DNA of 64,000 nucleotides, from NCBI GenBank assembly GCA_008711295.1, contig VUYV01000225.1, positions 475,760-539,759 on the forward strand. Direction: 5' to 3'. Below, piece after piece: positions 62,156 to 64,000 of the stretch (within the stretch, counting starts at the first letter, position 1; each line of letters starts with the position of its first letter). This DNA comes from Anarhynchus alexandrinus (lineage: Eukaryota; Chordata; Aves; Charadriiformes; Charadriidae). The notes under the pieces were generated by a model. The model ran no database searches. It saw nothing but the letters and a program-made list of their open reading frames with translations, and had not been told where the DNA came from. Position numbers and translations under genes: made by a program.

Positions 62156-64000
62156 AGATGGTATAGTAAGCAATATTTCTTTTAAAATTGCAGCTGTCCA
62201 ACAGTTTGAGTCTGTTCTTTTTAAAATGAAACAGCCAGAACGAATGGCGGTGGCAATCCCAACGTAAAGAAGCCATCGATTATTAAAATCTCCTTACTAT
62301 AAATCGTGGATGTTGCTTGTCAGCTTGGTGTGTGACTGTAGTATGAATAAGTAGGTAAAATTCCACTAAGGCCATAGTTTGCTCGATCATTCTGCTGTGC
62401 AAAAATAGAAATAAAAGCTCTCCCCGTCCTTTCACCCCTCAGTACCAAAACATTCATACACACAGTAAGAAAAAAAAACCGCAATGGCGCAACGGTCACT
62501 GATCCAATTCCTTTCTTTCCTGAGTCTGCCCTGATGCTACTTATGAATTTGCCTACTCAAGAAACGCAATAAAACAGAAAAAAAAGACGGCTTCATTCTG
62601 CTTCAGTGATCTATATCTTAGGAAAGCACATAAATTTTCCAATGAGATCCATAAACGAAAGAGGAGGCCAAGCCCTACCTATACATCTCCGAAGTTACAG
62701 AGACAAAGAGGGGCCAACTCTGCGCCCTCTGAACACGCAAGATCTCCTCCACACTTACCTAAGCAATTTTCACCAGATTCACAGATGCGAAGATGATCTA
62801 GTTAGCCTGCGCCTTGAAGGGGTTTAGGCTGCCTAAAAACCCGCTGAGGAGCCACATTTTAGGAGCTGACAGCGCTACGTGAGAGTGAAGCGTGAGGAAG
62901 GGATGAGAACGAGCCGAGTGCCAGCGACCGCCCTTCGTTCCCTCCACCTTTGGAAGCGGAGGGGAGAAAGGGGAAACCCACCCTTCAGACCAAGCTGTCT
63001 TCCCCCTTTTAAGCTGTTCCCACATAAACGGGGAAGATAAAAAATGGAATGTTGAGGAAACACTATGCAAATTTTCATATATCCATATACAAAAATTTAC
63101 ATAGGTTTTTAATTTTTATTCTTAACGTAACACAGTCCTGCCCGTCTCTAACACTTCCCGTGCTGTTTCCATCGAAATGTTTCCTCTTACCGGCAGCAAC
63201 ATATCATTTTATCAGGATGCCAGGAGATCATTTCCACACAATGCCAGCAGATGTAATTTTCTGAGATGCACACACAGTTCATCACTGAGATACCAGATGA
63301 CAAGGTGATCGCAGGGTGACTCCGTAATGCAAGTTTGCCGTTTGGTATTCTGAATTCTCAAATGATAAAAAAAAGACTTATCAAATATAAATATCTTTAA
63401 GAAAAAAGTAACAAAAGTGCTACATATGATCAAGGAAAACAATTCCATTAGTTTCTGCTACTTAAAGTAGGTTTGCTTTACAAATATTACCACATCCATT
63501 ATCAGTATGGCTTCCAATTATTAATTAAATTGCTCGTAGCAGTATAGCTTTCTCACATCTTAACAAGGACAGAGTAAAGAGAACACAAAACATTCACACC
63601 CCATTTCTCAGGTAAGAGATCCTCCTGCCTTTGAACCAACAAAAAAAGTTCGTATTTAGGAGAATATTTATCCTACGATGGTTATCTAGCCAAGGTCAGA
63701 TGCACAAGTTCTCCAAGAACCTTTCGGGCTCGTGAGGACGTAGGCATTAGTTACCCAGACGTGTAAAAAATCCGCTCACCCATTTTATGACCTCAATAAC
63801 CTTCCTGGAAAACATTGCTTTTGAAAGTGGCCGAGTGGAGAGGGGAGTCGGGTGGGGACAGAAAAGGCGAGAGGAAGAATAAAAGGTGAAATTGTTAACG
63901 ACAGATCGATAGAGTCTAGACCTCTTCTGAGCAGGCACTGCCAGCCATGCCAAATAACGAGCAGTGGTTTTGAGAAGCGGACTGTTGTCCATTAGACATT

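Larger units (their letters stand above)
50951..64000. other. No recognised gene; probably inside the minus-strand transcription unit
   Basis: 13 kb without an exon I can support. Open frames of 60-170 codons show no family resemblance or convincing splice context. The region holds two old CR1-type remnants (54481, 60377), a 10-bp-stem hairpin (60936) and a conserved-looking block (57780-58010). It may be intron or extended UTR of the convergent gene, or intergenic. Confidence 0.5.

Noticed and set aside
1..64000. tRNA genes, CRISPR-like arrays or microRNA hairpins
   Set aside because: No tRNA B-box-like arm, no regularly spaced repeats and no long near-perfect hairpin apart from the short one at 60936 were seen by eye. 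A covariance-model scan was not possible.

Overview
The window looks like bird nuclear DNA. It carries the 3' half of one intron-rich vertebrate gene, and its introns and flanks hold many CR1 LINE fragments that end in the octamer-repeat tail typical of avian CR1. No prokaryotic gene organisation is present. Almost all long open frames are CR1 remnants or chance frames in introns and untranslated sequence.

Layout. (1) Positions 1-36690, + strand: the last 14 coding exons of KIF13B (kinesin-3 family, also called GAKIN). They were read from splice junctions and matched to the vertebrate protein as I recall it. All junction phases agree and the exons sum to 865 codons including the stop. They cover the DUF3694-type region after the stalk, a Ser-rich 14-3-3/Par1-type regulatory segment, a long disordered segment and the C-terminal CAP-Gly domain. 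(2) Positions 36691 to about 41750: a long KIF13B 3' UTR with an AU-rich element, one CR1 fragment, a conserved-looking AT-rich block and an AATAAA signal at 41733. (3) About 41750-47880: intergenic DNA with three CR1 copies and simple repeats. (4) About 47880-50950, - strand: sequence with the look of a 3' UTR ending in two poly(A) signals. A convergent gene is therefore likely. By vertebrate synteny the expected neighbour is HMBOX1, but I found none of its coding exons. (5) About 50950-64000: no coding exon recognised, two old CR1-type remnants and a few conserved-looking blocks. It probably lies inside the minus-strand transcription unit.

The most interesting signals are these. A 21-nt in-frame candidate microexon at 11858-11878 has a perfect RBFOX hexamer just upstream. 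It would insert seven residues between the two Ser regulatory sites of KIF13B. Two inverted CR1 pairs bracket exon sets and could drive RNA pairing. The last KIF13B exon begins at an AG/GTAAG junction resembling a recursive or dual-use splice site. A near-identical 445-bp tandem duplication lies in the last intron.
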